Shown here: in pieces, positions 22,119 through 34,160 of the stretch
Layout of the letters: every line of letters begins with the position of its first letter
How positions within the stretch are numbered: the stretch's first letter is position 1
Assembly: GCA_023053685.1 (NCBI GenBank)
Contig: JALIGW010000026.1
Location: forward strand, 610,501 to 674,500
Source: Diadophis punctatus similis
Taxonomy: Eukaryota > Chordata > Lepidosauria > Squamata > Dipsadidae
Reading direction: 5' to 3'
DNA length: 64,000 nt
Translations under genes and position numbers: made by a program
The notes under the pieces: model-generated
What the model saw: only the letters and a program-made list of their open reading frames with translations
Database searches by the model: none
Told to the model about the DNA's origin: nothing

Positions 22119-25100
22119 GTTGTCCATGAAGGAACACAACCTTCATTTAAAGAATCCAACCTATTTCTTAAGAAGAGGAGAACAAACTCCGCTTTTGTAA
22201 AGCAAGCCGGGCGGACAAAGATAGGAAAGGAGGGGACGTGACAAGAAACAAGGCGTAGCGATTCCTGAAACATGTTTAAAACCAAAACACAAAAGCAGGC
22301 CAATAACTGGAGAAGGAGAAACCCGAAATGGCTGCTGAACCAGAGGGAAGGCAACCATCAACCTCCAAGCAAAATAGTTTTAGAGCGCATACGCACCGTG
22401 TGGCGAAGTTGACCTCTCTGAGTTGCAAAAATAGAGGGGGGAAATAACAGGCAGGGCTCGATTCTGCCGAACTGGGCAGATTTGCACAAAAGGAAACCCT
22501 CCCAGCCTTTTCTGTCAAAATTAAGCCCTGTTTTGTTGTCCCGGGGAGAGTCTCCTCTTCTGGATGCATCGTTCGGAGCGCTTCCCACAGAAGCCGGGGA
22601 AGAGCAAAATGGTCAAAAGCCAAAGTTGGGCAGCCTAGGAGTCAAAGAGCCCTCGGAGGAAACCAGTTTCTTCTTTTCCCGCTCTCTTTCCCTCCGTCCT
22701 GAGGCTGCCTGCCACGTTTCCTGGTCTTTTCTTGCAGAAAACTGGCGAATGCAATTTCCTATTGGTAAATCTGAGATGGGAACAGAGAGTAGGAAGGTGG
22801 AGCTGTTTTCTTCTGGCTCAGAAATGCTGTTTTGACAAGGCAGCAGAGAGGGGCGCTTCTTGCAATTATCCCTCGCCTGGATGGGGGTGTGTGGAGAGGA
22901 GGGTCTTGCAAAGGAAGGGAGCTTCTTCATGTCCGGATGGTCTCGCCTTAAAATGATTTGCCTGCATGTAGACCCGTGGCTTGATTAAGCTGCGATCAAT
23001 CAGAGTTTGGTTTCCTAATACTAATCAACAGGCCCTCCTTCCCCCTTGCCTTGTCCCTCAAAACCGAAAAAGTCAACAGCTGGAAAAACAACAACCCATG
23101 ATTTCAGATTTCTGACCCCCTCAATTCCGGGGCTGAAATCTTTTGCCGCAAAGCTACCCAGGTCCTCAGGTACCTCAATGGCTTGGAAAGATTCAGGAAA
23201 GCGAAGGAATGATGGAAAAGACGGGAAGGCGATTTATGTCCTTATTTTGAATACTGAGCATTGGGCTGGGGGGGGGAAATGTCCCCCAACCAGACTAAAC
23301 CAACAATTGGGGTACTTTATAAATGATAAACTTTTCCAAAGCTCTGGGGATCTGAATTTTCTAAGCAACCTCTGAACGGTTAATTAAGCTTTGGAAGAAA
23401 AAGCGTTCCCCATATCCAAAGGATCTTGCTGCCCCCAAAGTCGGCCCAGGGAAGATGCATGGGTGGGGGTCTCTGGGAAGGTTCCCCCCACACACCAGCC
23501 AGCCATAGGAGGTGCTACTTGCCTTCCCCACAGAGGTTGTAATACCTGACCTCGTCTGTAAACTGTCACAGACATTGCAAAAAGTGTTCAAAGTCCAGAG
23601 AGGGTGCTGTAAGAAAAGCTCCTTTTTAAAATGTTCTCCCCCTCCCCTCCGGTCTGTTTCAAATACCCTGGGTGTGACTGTGGCTGTGCAGGGTTCAAAT
23701 GCTTGTGAAATGCCCATAACATTTGTTTAACAGGGTGGCTTAAATCTTAATCCTTTTAAAAACCTCCGGACTTCTTCCTGGTTCTGCCCTGGGCAGAGCT
23801 GCAGACAGGTGTGTCTTCTATTCATCCTGACATTAAAATGCTTCTAAAATACAAAAGAACAGCCTGAGGTTCTTGGAAAGCAAATAGTAACACTGGCAGC
23901 AAATACAAAATAGCCACTTGTGTTAATTGGGGAAATGATGCACACAAGAAAGCTTGCAGGAGGTTATTTCAGGTCTTCTTTTTAAAAAGCAATGGGGGGG
24001 GGGAAGCAGGGTAAAAAGTGCATTTGTGGGTTCCTAACATGGCCCAAAGAGGCTGGCACCGCTCCTTCCGTGCAAATCTGGGCTGCGATGGGGGGCCATT
24101 TCTGACGACTTGGCCAGCCTGCAACTGCAAAGCATTCTCAGCCCCCTTGCAAATGGGTTCCTGTGGCTGCCTGTGGTGCAAAGGGAGGGGCTCAGCTTTG
24201 CACCGAGCGGTCCCCTGTGGCCCTCGGATTCCCCCTTCCTCTTCAGATCCCTCCTTATTTCCTCCGCGGGTCGAACTAGCTTAGTCGGCCTCCGTCGGGT
24301 CTCCTCACTAGGAGAAACCCCCCTCCCGAATTCAGCTATTATTATTATATTCTATAGCCCCGGCCTTGCTTAGTCCTTCCTCCTTTTGCACAATTTCAAA
24401 AAAAAAGTGCATTTCTTATTTAAAGAGAGTTTGGTGGCACGACCACTTTAATGAGAGAATTGGCTTTGGGGACTCGAGTCCCTTCCGGTCCTGGGAAAGG
24501 AGTGGGAGTAGGAGGCCTGCTTGCCCCCCTGTGCGCAGGTGTGTCTCTGAGGGCCTCCCCAGAGCATTCTTGGAGGGCCAACCTGTTTCTCTTTTGCCCC
24601 CCCCCCCAGGCCTCCCAGGAGAGGCTGAGGTGGCAGGGAAACAAAGGCCCTTTCAGCTTTTGAGCGCACAGGTGAGTCCACACCTTTATGAGGCACAGGA
24701 CCTCGTGGCTGCAGAGAATGGCACAGGTGAGCCCACACCTTTATGCCTGGAGAAGGGGGGGAAGCCATGGGGTCGTGGCTTCCGGCACCTGCCAGGGAGA
24801 CTTCAGGATGAGAGGGAGCTGGTGATTCTTGGCTGTTGGACAAAGGAGCCTTCCTTTCCTTTCCTTGGGCTGCAGCTGCGGGCAGAGTTTTGTGGCTACC
24901 TGCAAGCGCCCCAGAGAGCCGCAGTGGGCGGCCTGATCTTCTAGGCTCTTCCTTTGAGTGGGGAGTCGGGGAGGGCCTGGAGGCTTTGGGCCTCTCTCCG
25001 TAGGGCTGCTCTCGGGGCACGTCCCCCAGGAGGTCACCTGTTCTGTTCCCAGGCTCCAGGCCCTCCCTCGGCTTTGGCAGAGTCTCGCGGGAGAAGGAGC

Positions 25101-25873
25101 CCAACCAGGCTGAGGCTTCGCTGTTCTTCCTCTGCTCTCTGCTCCAATTAGGCGCCCATTGTGGTAGCTGGAAGGCTCCCGTCTTTGGCAGGAAGAGCCA
25201 ACCTGGCTCCCAGGCAGCCAGCCACCTCCTTCCCTCGACCTCATCCAGCCTTCTCCCTCCAATGGTCAGGCTCCCTTTTGCAGGTCTCGGGCCTTCTGGA
25301 GGAGGTCAACGTTCCCCTCCCCTCCTCCCCCCCCCCCCCCCCCCCCCCGCCAAAAATACAGGTGGTCCAAGGATCAGCAGAGCAGGGAGAGATCCAGTTG
25401 ATTTTCAGCCTTCTGGCTTGAGAGCCGAGCGGCCTGGCCTGGGGGGGTGGGAGGGCTCACTAACTCTGCTCCCATCAGCCCTGAATGGGAGGGAAGGAGT
25501 CCAATTGCCAATAACGGGCAGTTGGAATTGTTACTTCCATGCAAAGAGGCGCAAGGCGTAGGTGCAGAGTCTTCAGGGTGCTGCTTCCTCATCCAATGTG
25601 AAGCCCCCCAGCAAGCTCTGCTGCACCCCTCTTCCCTCCCTCCCTCCCTCCCTTGCTCTTCTTTTCCTGAAAGGAAAACAGCGCTTGGGAAGAAAAGGGC
25701 CCAATCTTTCCCCTGCCCGCTTCGGCTTTTTATTTTCGGCCTTTGCTGTGGCCACTTTCTCTCTCTCCATCCTGTTTGAGCTCCTGTATTTGAAAAGAAA
25801 TATTTTGATATTTCTTGGAGCTTGCAAGTCACAAAGGAGTGACTGCCAGCTTCTTGCACACAGGAGTCTGGCA

Positions 25874-25995
25874 CAGTGGGGAAATCCAATTTTTTTTTAC
25901 TACCGGTTCTGTGGGCATGGCTTGGTGGGCATGGCTTGGTGGGCGTGGCAGGGGAAAGATACTGCAAAATCCCCATTCCCTCCCCACTCTGGGGC
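25874..25995. mobile_element. Truncated hAT-like element (TACCGGTTCT family)
   Basis: Begins CAGTGGGGAAATCC and contains TACCGGTTCTGTGGGCATGG with a duplicated GGCTTGGTGGGC unit. It then stops after CACTCTGGGGCCA, so the right half and the terminal inverted repeat are missing. It shares its core with the copies at 16695 and 58878. Confidence 0.65.
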
Positions 25996-26499
25996 CATTA
26001 AATCAAAATCTTCTAATAGGTTCTTAGAAGAGTCCAAAGCAAAAGAAAAGGCAAAAGTTCTTTAGTTCATAAACCCCGCTGTTAATATCTTATCTTAACA
26101 GCTGGCCAAAGTCCAAGAGGTAATTGGCAGAGCTTACTGTACTTGGCACGAGTCCCGGAACTAGGAAATGCAAGAAACAAGATGCAAACTGGATTCACAG
26201 AATTCAAATCGACGCAGAGAATGCCAAACAAGAGTCATGGAATAAGCTATGATCAGACAGGTCTCTTTTTCAATCGTTGTTCTCTGCAACTAGGCTCAGC
26301 GTGGTGAGGACTTAAATAGTCTAAGGGTGTGGCCAATTAGCCTGCAGCTTTACTCTCGAGTAGACCTACTCCAGAGTAAACCTTCCTGGCAGCCCTGTGT
26401 GCTCTTGCATCCAGGAAAGGAGTAGCCCCTCCTTTCTCAGCACTGCCAAGAGGCACTGAAGGTTCCAAAGGCCCAGGCTGCACCAGCTGCGGGCGGGCC

Positions 26500-27062
26500 A
26501 CAACAACTTCACGTGATCTTGATTCTATCCCTCTGTTAATGCAGCCTAGAACTGTGTTGGCTTTTTTGACAGCTGCTGCACACAGCTGGCTCATATTTAA
26601 ATGGTTGTCGACTAGGACTCCTAGATCCCTCTCACAGTTGCTGCTGTTGAGTGAGGTACCACATATACTGTACCTGTGCATTTTGTTTTTCTTGCCTAAA
26701 TGTAGAACCTTACTTTTTTCACCATTGAATTTCATTTTGTTTGATAGTGCCCAATGTTCAAGTCTGTCAAGATCCTTCTGTATCTTGAGCCTATCTTCTG
26801 GAGTGTTGGCTATTCCTGCCAGTTTGGTGTCATCTGCAAATTTGATGAGTTCCCCATCTATTCCCTCGTCCAAGTCATTGATGAAGATGTTGAAGAGTAC
26901 TGGGCCTAAAACAGAGCCTTGGGGTATTCCACTGCATACTTCCCTCTATGTAGATGCAATTCCATTGAGGATTACACGTTGAGTGTGGTTGGTCAGCCAG
27001 TTTTGAATCCATCTGGTGGTGTTGCTGTCTAACCCACATTTTTCTGCTTTTTCTATATGCCA
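26500..27062 (-). mobile_element. CR1 LINE fragment: reverse transcriptase region, truncated at both ends
   Basis: The minus strand encodes CR1 reverse-transcriptase sequence, including the catalytic FADDTK (FADD codons at 26840-26829), then LDRLEHWA, MKFNGEKSKVLHLG, ERDLGVLVD and KKANTVLGCINRGI, ending near SRSREVV. The upstream part (GIPQGSVLGP-like) is present but frame-shifted. It is bounded at 27062 by an L2-type LINE in the opposite direction. It is a dead fragment, useful only as a repeat annotation. Confidence 0.85.
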
Positions 27063-28597
27063 TGTTCCTTCTTGCTTCAAATGCTCCACTATCATCCCAG
27101 TGCCGAAGAAGCCCTCCATCAAGGAACTGAATGACTACAGACCAGTTGCTGTAACATCTGTAGTTATGAAAACCTTTGAAAGGCTAGTGATGTCCCACTT
27201 GAAAACCATCATGGATCCACTGTTAGACCCCCTGCAATTTGCATACCGAACAAATAGATCGACAGATGATGCTGTCAATATGGCTCTGCACTACATCCTA
27301 CAACATCTTGAATCTCCAAAGACCTACGCAAGGGTCCTCTTTGTAGACTTTAGTTCAGCATTCAATACCATCATACTGGACATTCTTCTAACTAAACTAA
27401 ATCAGCTAGCGGTAGCTGAACACACTTGTAAGTGGATCACAAGCTTCCTAACAGACAGGAAGCAGCAGGTGAAGCTAGGCAAAATCACATCAGATACCTG
27501 TGCAATTAGCACAGGACCTCCCCGCCCCCAAGGCTGTGTACTCTCACCAGTTCTCTCTATTTACCAATGACTGCATTTCCAACGATCCATCTGTTAAACT
27601 ACTGAAGTTTGCAGATGATACAACAATAATTGGTCTCATTCGAGACAACGATGAAACCGCATACAGACAGGAAGTTGAACAACTAGCCTCATGGTGCGAC
27701 TGGAACAATCTGGAACTGAACACACTCAAAATGGTGGTAGACTTTAGGAGAAACCCTCCCATTCTACCACCTCTTACAATACTAGACAACACAGTATCAA
27801 CAGTAGAAACCTTCAAATTTCTAGGTTCTATCATATCTCAAGACCTAAAATGGTCACCTAATATCAAAAACGTCATCAAAAAAGCACAACAAAGAATGTT
27901 CTTTCTGCGCCAACTCAGGAAGCTCAAACTGCCCAAGGAGCTGCTGATAGAGTTCTACAGAGGAATTATTGAGTCTGTCATCTGCACCTCTATAACTGTC
28001 TGGTTTGGTTCTGCAACCCAACAAGACAGACACAGACTTCAGAGGATAATCAGAACTGCAGAAAAAACAATTACTGCCAACCTGCCTTCTATTGAGGACC
28101 TGTATACTGCACGAGTCAAAAAGAGGGCCGTGAAAATATTTACTGATCCCTCGCATCCTGGACATAAACTGTTTCAACTCCTACCCTCAAAATGACACTA
28201 TAGAGCACTGCACACCAAGACAACTAGACACAAGAACAGTTTTCCCCCGAACGCCATCACTCTGCTAAACAAATAATTCCCTCACCACTGTCAAACTATT
28301 CACTAAAGCTGCATTACTATTACTATTAGTCTTTTCATCGTTCCTATCACCCATCTCCTCCCACTTATGACTGTATGACTGTAACTTGTTGCTTGTATCC
28401 TTACAATTTATATTCATATTGTTTCCTGATTGCTTACTTGAACCCTATGACAATCATTAAGTGTTGTACCTTATGATTCTTGATGAACGTATCTTTTCTT
28501 TTATGTCCTCTGAGAGCATATGCACCAAAGACAAATTCCTTGTGTGTCCAATCACACTTGGCCAATAAAGAATTCTAATCTAATCTAATCTATTCTA
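27063..28597 (+). mobile_element. L2/CR1-clade LINE, 5' truncated, reverse transcriptase with frameshift
   Basis: The frame opens with [11 protein letters not shown] and DYRPVAVTS, continues through [14 protein letters not shown] and [12 protein letters not shown], then shifts near 27545-27570. It resumes with the catalytic LLKFADDTTIIG (FADD at 27608-27619), LGSIISQDLKWS and the HPGHKLFQLLPS C-terminus, stopping near 28195. The 3' UTR ends CCAATAAAGAATTCTAATCTAATC, a tail typical of snake CR1-L3/L2 LINEs thought to seed TTCTA microsatellites. The 5' end, endonuclease and first ORF are absent. It is non-functional because of the truncation and the frameshift. Confidence 0.85.
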
Positions 28598-29485
28598 GGA
28601 GTAAACTTTTTTGCTAGTTTTTCCAGTAACAAAGAACAAAGTCCAGTGCCCCAACCAGCCCTGCTCGTCATCTCCAACAAAAGTGTCCCCCGATCCACTG
28701 CTTAAGTCACCCCCACCACAAAGGGCTGGATCCCAACTCTTGCTGCGGGCCCTGGAGTGGGGTAAGAAGGGGTGAGCATATGTGTGGGTACCTATGTGTG
28801 AGAGAGAGAAAGCGTTGGGGGGTTGCATTTCACATGCACTCACAGACCCAGTTACCCCACAGGGCAAACGGATGGGAATGGCCTGGCACCTTAAAAGCAG
28901 CTTGCCATATGTCAGTGCCAGGGCACTGGAGAGAAGAAAGAAGCAGGAGAAAGAGGGGGGGAGGGAGGGAGGGAGGGAGGGAGAGAGAGCTTCCTTGGCA
29001 CACCAAATCCCTGATTTGGGACCCCGCCGGGCAAGGGAAGAAAGAAGGGGAGCAAACCTTGTCAGAGGCAGCATGTAGGGCAGCACACTGGTCCTGGGGA
29101 AGAGCTGGCCCTGCTTAGTGGTCTTCGCCCTGGGCTGGGCAGATGCCAGACACCGCTGGACCCCGGCTGCGCCTGGCTTTTTCTCCCCAGGAGCAGGAAA
29201 GTCTCTCTGGACTGTGATCAGTCATGGGTGGCTGGGTGCTTCTCCCTCGCTCTCCCGCCTGCCAATCATTAACTCTGGCTCAGCAGCACCTTCAGGCTGG
29301 CATCATGAGGGTGGTTTAAAAGGCTGGCATTCCCTCTGGTGGGAGGAGGAGGAGGAGGCTCAGGAGATTTTCCCCTCCTGGGTGAGCTGGCAGGTTGGCC
29401 AATGGGGAAGGATGGACTTTGTGATACCTGTGAGACTCACAGCTCTGGTTGAAGGGAGGAGGAAACACCAAACCCCCTTGTAAGT

Positions 29486-29925
29486 TGCATAAAATAAAAA
29501 AATAAAATAAAATAATAAAATAAATAAAAAAATAAAATAAAATAAAATAAAATAATAATAAAATAAAATATAAAAAAATAAAAAAAATAAAATAAAAAAA
29601 ATAAAAAAAAATAATAAAATAAAATAAAAAAATAAAATAAAATAATAAAATAAAATAAAATAAAATAAAATAAAATAATAAAAAAATAAAATAAAATAAA
29701 AAAATAAAATAAAATAAAAAAATAAAATAAAATAAAATAAAATAAAATAAAATAAAATAAAATAAAATACAATAAAATAAAATAAAATAATAAAATAAAA
29801 TAATAATATAAAATATAAAATAAAATAAAATAAAATAAAATAAAATAATAAAATAAAATAAAAATAAAAAAGTAAAATAAAATAAAAATGAAAAAGTAAA
29901 ATAAAATAAAAATAAATAAAACCGT
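29486..29925 (+). repeat. (AATAA)n/(AAATA)n microsatellite, about 440 bp
   Basis: A nearly uninterrupted tract of AAAAT/AATAA units with small length variants. Long apparent minus-strand frames rich in Phe, Ile, Leu and Tyr are artefacts of it. Confidence 0.97.
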
Positions 29926-30703
29926 CACACCAGAAGGGCCTCTGAGTCTTCTCCTTGCGAGGGAAGATCTTGCTTTTAAGATCACAAAGACGCTTCATTT
30001 TAAGCAGGAACCCCTCCCAGCCTAACCTGAAGCGGCTGCGGGGCGGGGGTGGGGGTGGGAACTAAGCCAAAATCAATCTATGATTTTTCCCCCCCCCCCC
30101 GTACTTGCCTAATGTTCCTCAATAAAGCCACAGGTCATTCCTGGGTTTTTATCCTGAGGAGGCAATGAACTTCCGTGGATGAAAGCAGTATACCCCAACC
30201 GGTGCTCTAGACACACCTGGGCAAGGCCTCACCTAGTGAGAATGCGGCGTGGTAACAGGGACCAAACTTGAAACTTTGCCCATCTTCCTCCCGAACTCCA
30301 GGAGGAAAAACAATCCAGACGCATCCTTTCCAATGGAGGGCACACGAGGAATTGTGAAGTTGTTCCAGCAGCTATTTGTTCTTTAGTTTATGGTGGTTTT
30401 AAAAGCAGGTGTCCGCTTTTCCTCCCCAAAGCTCCCCAAGGGAGGCTTCACTTACCCTTTGGTGCACCTTTCCTGGCTCTCGAAGAGATGGGGGCTGTGC
30501 CCACAGCTGCACTGGGCTGCTGACAAAATGGTGAATCACAGGCAAAGAAAGAGGACCTGGGTTTCTGACAGAATAACCAGCAGACGGCAGATGAAGTCAA
30601 CCACTTCCTCCCTGTGAAAAACACTGCGGCTGAGAGGAACCTGTGGGAGGGTCTGCTTGGTACATGTAACATGTGCTGCATGTGTGTGTGGAAGAGAAAA
30701 GGG

Positions 30704-30835
30704 GAAAGAAAGAAAAAGGGAAAAGGGAAAAGGGAAAAGGGAAAAGGGAAAAGGGAAAAGGGAAAGGAAAGGAAAGGAAAGGAAAGGAAAGGAAAAGGAA
30801 GGGAAAGGAAAAGGAAGGGAAGGGAAGGGAAGGAA
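30704..30835 (+). repeat. (GGAAAA)n/(GGAAA)n polypurine tract
   Basis: AAAAGGG units grade into AAAGG and then AAGGG. Purely purine on the + strand for about 130 bp. Confidence 0.95.
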
Positions 30836-31526
30836 GTTTCTCTCTACTTTTTCCTCAGTTCCTTGATGTCTTTCTTTATTTGGCCCCAGTGGCCAAAAGG
30901 GGCAGGCAGGCCTGAAGCTGCAAACCTTTTGAGCTGAGAGCAAAGTCGGTGGGTTTTTGCACCTGGATTCAGCCCTGCAAGGAGGGTCTTTGCGAGACTC
31001 CTGGGACACTTTCCCAGAATGCCAGTGGCACCTGCGCCTCTGACTCCTTCTGCTCTTCTGGCCTTCCACAAAAATAAAATGGGTGACCCAGGAGGGAAGA
31101 GCTGCACCTGGGACTTCTCGGAGCTGCTCAGCAGGACGCAGCCCTCAGACCTCCGTGCCTCCCTTCCCCTCCGGCTGCTAGCAGAGAAGTGCAGGCTTGT
31201 TCTGTAACCCATAAAGTGGCAATCAGAAAACCCACAAAGGGGGGGAGCTAATCTGCCAGTCCCATCAGCCCCAAGGCTTCCTCAGGAATGCCGCTCCATA
31301 TAAAGGAGGAGGCCGGGGTTTCAAGGCCCTTCCGCAACTCCAGGCTGGCCAGGGAAGGAGAGGCTGGGGGGCAGATAAGGGGACCCCTTCTGACTCCCTT
31401 TTCAGCCCAGCCCCTGGTTGATCAGATGGCCAGGGGGCCTTTTCTGCCCGGTTTCTTCCCCCTCAGGAATCGCCCGTCCTTCAGGTCTCTTGGACAATGC
31501 TTCCTATTACCCGCAAAAGAGGGACG

Positions 31527-31876
31527 CGGTGGCTCAGTGGCTAAGATGCTGAGCTTGTCGATCAAAAGGTCGGCAGTTTGGCGGTTCGAATCCCTAGCGT
31601 TGCATAACGGAGTGAGCTCCCGTTACTTGTCCCAGCTTCTGCCAACCTAGCAATTCGAAAGCAGGTACAAAATGCAAGTAGAAAAATAGGGACCACTCTG
31701 GTGGGAAGGTAACAGCGCTCCGTGCGTCTTCGGCTTTTAGTCATGCCGGCCATATGACCACGGAGACGTCTTCGGACAGTGCTGGCTCTTCGGCTTTGAA
31801 ACGGAGATGAGCACCGCCCCCTAGAGTCAGGAACGACTAGCATGTATGCGCGAGGGGAACCTTTACCTTTACCTGC
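31527..31876 (+). mobile_element. Full-length tRNA-derived SINE (Sauria/Squam type)
   Basis: The head has pol III boxes: A box TGGCTCAGTGG at 31530-31540 and B box GGTTCGAATCC at 31583-31593. A roughly 250-bp unrelated body follows, and the element ends in CCTTTACCTTTACCT. This structure matches the squamate SINE family mobilised by BovB LINEs (family knowledge from memory). The near-intact promoter and tail suggest a fairly recent insertion. It is the best squamate marker in the window. Confidence 0.85.
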
Positions 31877-32947
31877 AACCAACACGGTTAACTGAGGAAG
31901 AGGGAGGGGGTGGCCAGGCCAGGATCTTCCTGGGTTTATTAGTATTTCAGGGGTGCCTCAAGATCAGGTCAAGCTGACATGGAGGACTTTGTCCCTGGGA
32001 GGAAACTGGACCTCTGGCTCCTTTGAGACAGACTCAGCATTTCTTTAGAGTGGACCATGGGGGATATGGGGTGCCGGAAGACGCCCCCAGAAGCAGCGGC
32101 CATGAGGCGTGGAGCCTCCATGTTCTGAAGCAGCCAAGCTGAGAGCACCAGGCTCTGGGGAGGGCAAGGCCGCCAGGAGAGCTTTCGGGAGGCGTCTGAT
32201 TGGCAGCAGGTTACTGGAGTGGCTCAGACGGAGGATCTGAGGGACAGGAATGGTCTTTGAGCCCCAGAGAAGCAAGATGCTGCCCACTTGTAGGGCTGCT
32301 ATCCAGGCCCCTGCAGTGGGCAGAGATGGGCTGCCCTACCCCAGTGCTTCCCCCCTCTTGGTTCCCGGCCATCCATCTCCAGAGTTTAGCCCTGTCCAGC
32401 TCTCTGCCCCCTTCACTTCCCAACCTGCTACCTGAGCACCAGGTGAGGCCAGGTGAAGCCCTCCCGCCTGACAGAAACCCATTGTTCCTCCTCTGGCATT
32501 CTTGCCAGCCACCTCCTGCGTGTCTCCAAAGCCCTAAACAATTGCCAAAGGAAACCTGACAGGTAACTGACGTGGGCGTCTCCTTTTTGCAGGCAAAAGT
32601 TTTGTTTTGGTAGCTGAGATTTGGGACAGGCATCAAAACTCACAAAACGACTCTGAAAGGTCAGGGTGGACATTCTTGTGGGCCCCGTGCGTCATCGCGT
32701 GATGGGAGGGCTTGCTGGCTCTCCTCTCGGTGAATCAAAACTTCTATTGTTTGGTGATGTGCTCAATCAGCCAAACTGGCCAAACCCAGTTACTTACAGA
32801 CTGATGGTGAATAAGTTCTTGCCTCTCCTTGGCTTCTGGGGACCTCAGCGCACCCTTTCCCTCCCCTCCTGAGGCCTGTGTCCCTCCCTTTCGCTGACCG
32901 ATGGGCAAATACCATCTCCTTTCCTGCAGGGAAGTGGCTACGGCCAC

Positions 32948-33158
32948 AAGTTTAACCTTAGACTGTCTACAGTCGACCTCTCCTCGTTTCTAAGAGGTCT
33001 GTAAGGGGCGTGCATAAGCGCACCACTGTGCCTGCCGTCCCTGTCCTACTGCCCTATTGTCCTCTTTTATCGTTACTTTTTACTTATGTTTATACAAATT
33101 ACTACTATCCTATACATGTTTGACAAATAAATAAAATAAATAAATAAATAAATAAAAT
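32948..33158 (+). mobile_element. LINE 3' end (CR1/L2-like) with AAAT tail
   Basis: Starts near TTTAACCTTAGACTGTCTAC, runs through CTAAGAGGTCTGTAAGG and CCGTCCCTGTCCTACTG, and ends in TGTTTGACAAATAAATAAAA. It matches the longer copy at 33536-33912 in the same orientation. Only the last codons and the 3' UTR remain. Confidence 0.75.
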
Positions 33159-33535
33159 GAGAGGGAGGGGGTCTCCCCGTCCGGGAGGGAGGCTGGGCTG
33201 TCCATGTGTGGATCCTCCTCGGCAGGGAATTAAGGTATCTGCAGTTGTTCCTGGCACCACCCCCCCACACCCTACCCCAAGGATCCCAATGGATTATTTT
33301 GAGAGGTCCTCATCTTGAGAACCCCCCCCCCAAAAAAACCAAGATTGTTGAACTCTCTGCTTGCTTGAACTGTTGTATTTCAGGGATTCTTCTTCGTCTT
33401 CTTCTTGTGCCATATCCATCATTGGACGTTGGTGATCATGTTGGCAGTCCTATTTTTATCAACAGCCACACGAAAAAGTGCTGCTGAGTTTTGTCCAAAC
33501 CGGTCCCTTAAATTTCGAAACCATAATCTGTCAAT

Positions 33536-33912
33536 GACTACTTCAGCTTCAACCGCAGCAATACACGAGCACGTAATAGATTCAAACTAAATGTAAAGCG
33601 CTCCAAACTCGACTGCAGAAAATACGACTTCAGCAACAGAGTGATCAATGCCTGGAATGCACTACTTGACTCTGTGGTTTCTTCCCCAAACCCCCAAAAC
33701 TTTAACCTTAAGACTGTCTACAGTCGACCTCACCCCATTCCTAAGAGGTCTGTAAGTAGTGCATAAGTGCACTACTGTGCCTACCGTCCCTGTCCTACTG
33801 TCCTATTGTCCTCTTTTATCGGTACTTTTTACTTATGTTTATACAAACAACTACTATACTGTACATGCTTGACAAAATAAAATAAAATAAAATAAATAAA
33901 TAAATAAATAAA
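33536..33912 (+). mobile_element. LINE 3' end with intact C-terminal ORF tail
   Basis: An open frame of 76 codons from 33536 to a TAA at 33764-33766 contains DYFSFNRSNTRARNRF, KYDFSNRVINAWNALL and SVVSSPNPQNF, the C-terminal end of a CR1/L2-like reverse-transcriptase ORF. The UTR ends in CTTGACAAAATAAAATAAAA and AAAT units. It is 5' truncated, so there is no catalytic domain. Confidence 0.75.
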
Positions 33913-34029
33913 TGATGTCCTTCTTCTGCCTGGACCTTGTCTGCCTTCAATCTTTCCCTGGAGGATTAAGTGAAGTGAACCAGTTTGGCTGGTTGAGCCC
34001 ATCACCCAACAATAGAAGTTTTGATTCAC

Positions 34030-34160
34030 CAAAGAGATTAACAGAGTTGGAAGGGACCTTGCAGGTCATCTAGTCCAACCCCGTGCCCAAGCAGGAGACC
34101 CGTACATCTGCCTCTACCTAGGATCGAACTCACAACCTCCTGATTGTGAGGCAAGAGATG
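34030..34160 (-). mobile_element. CR1 3' end inside the right inverted-repeat arm
   Basis: The + strand AACAGAGTTGGAAGGGACCTT and CATCTAGTCCAACCCC are the reverse complement of the conserved CR1 3' untranslated region. The left arm of the inverted repeat lacks this piece, so it was probably inserted into the right arm after duplication. Confidence 0.75.

Noticed and set aside
24448..25104. 218-codon frame on - upstream of GGTA1
   Set aside because: Low-complexity Pro/Ser-rich frame without homology that I can recognise; overlapping frames on both strands are equally open.
29360..29998. Phe/Ile/Leu/Tyr-rich frames resembling membrane proteins on -
   Set aside because: Produced entirely by the AATAA microsatellite.
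31527..31600. Possible tRNA gene with A and B boxes
   Set aside because: The boxes belong to a SINE head: the sequence does not fold as a full tRNA and continues into a SINE body with a CCTTTA tail.
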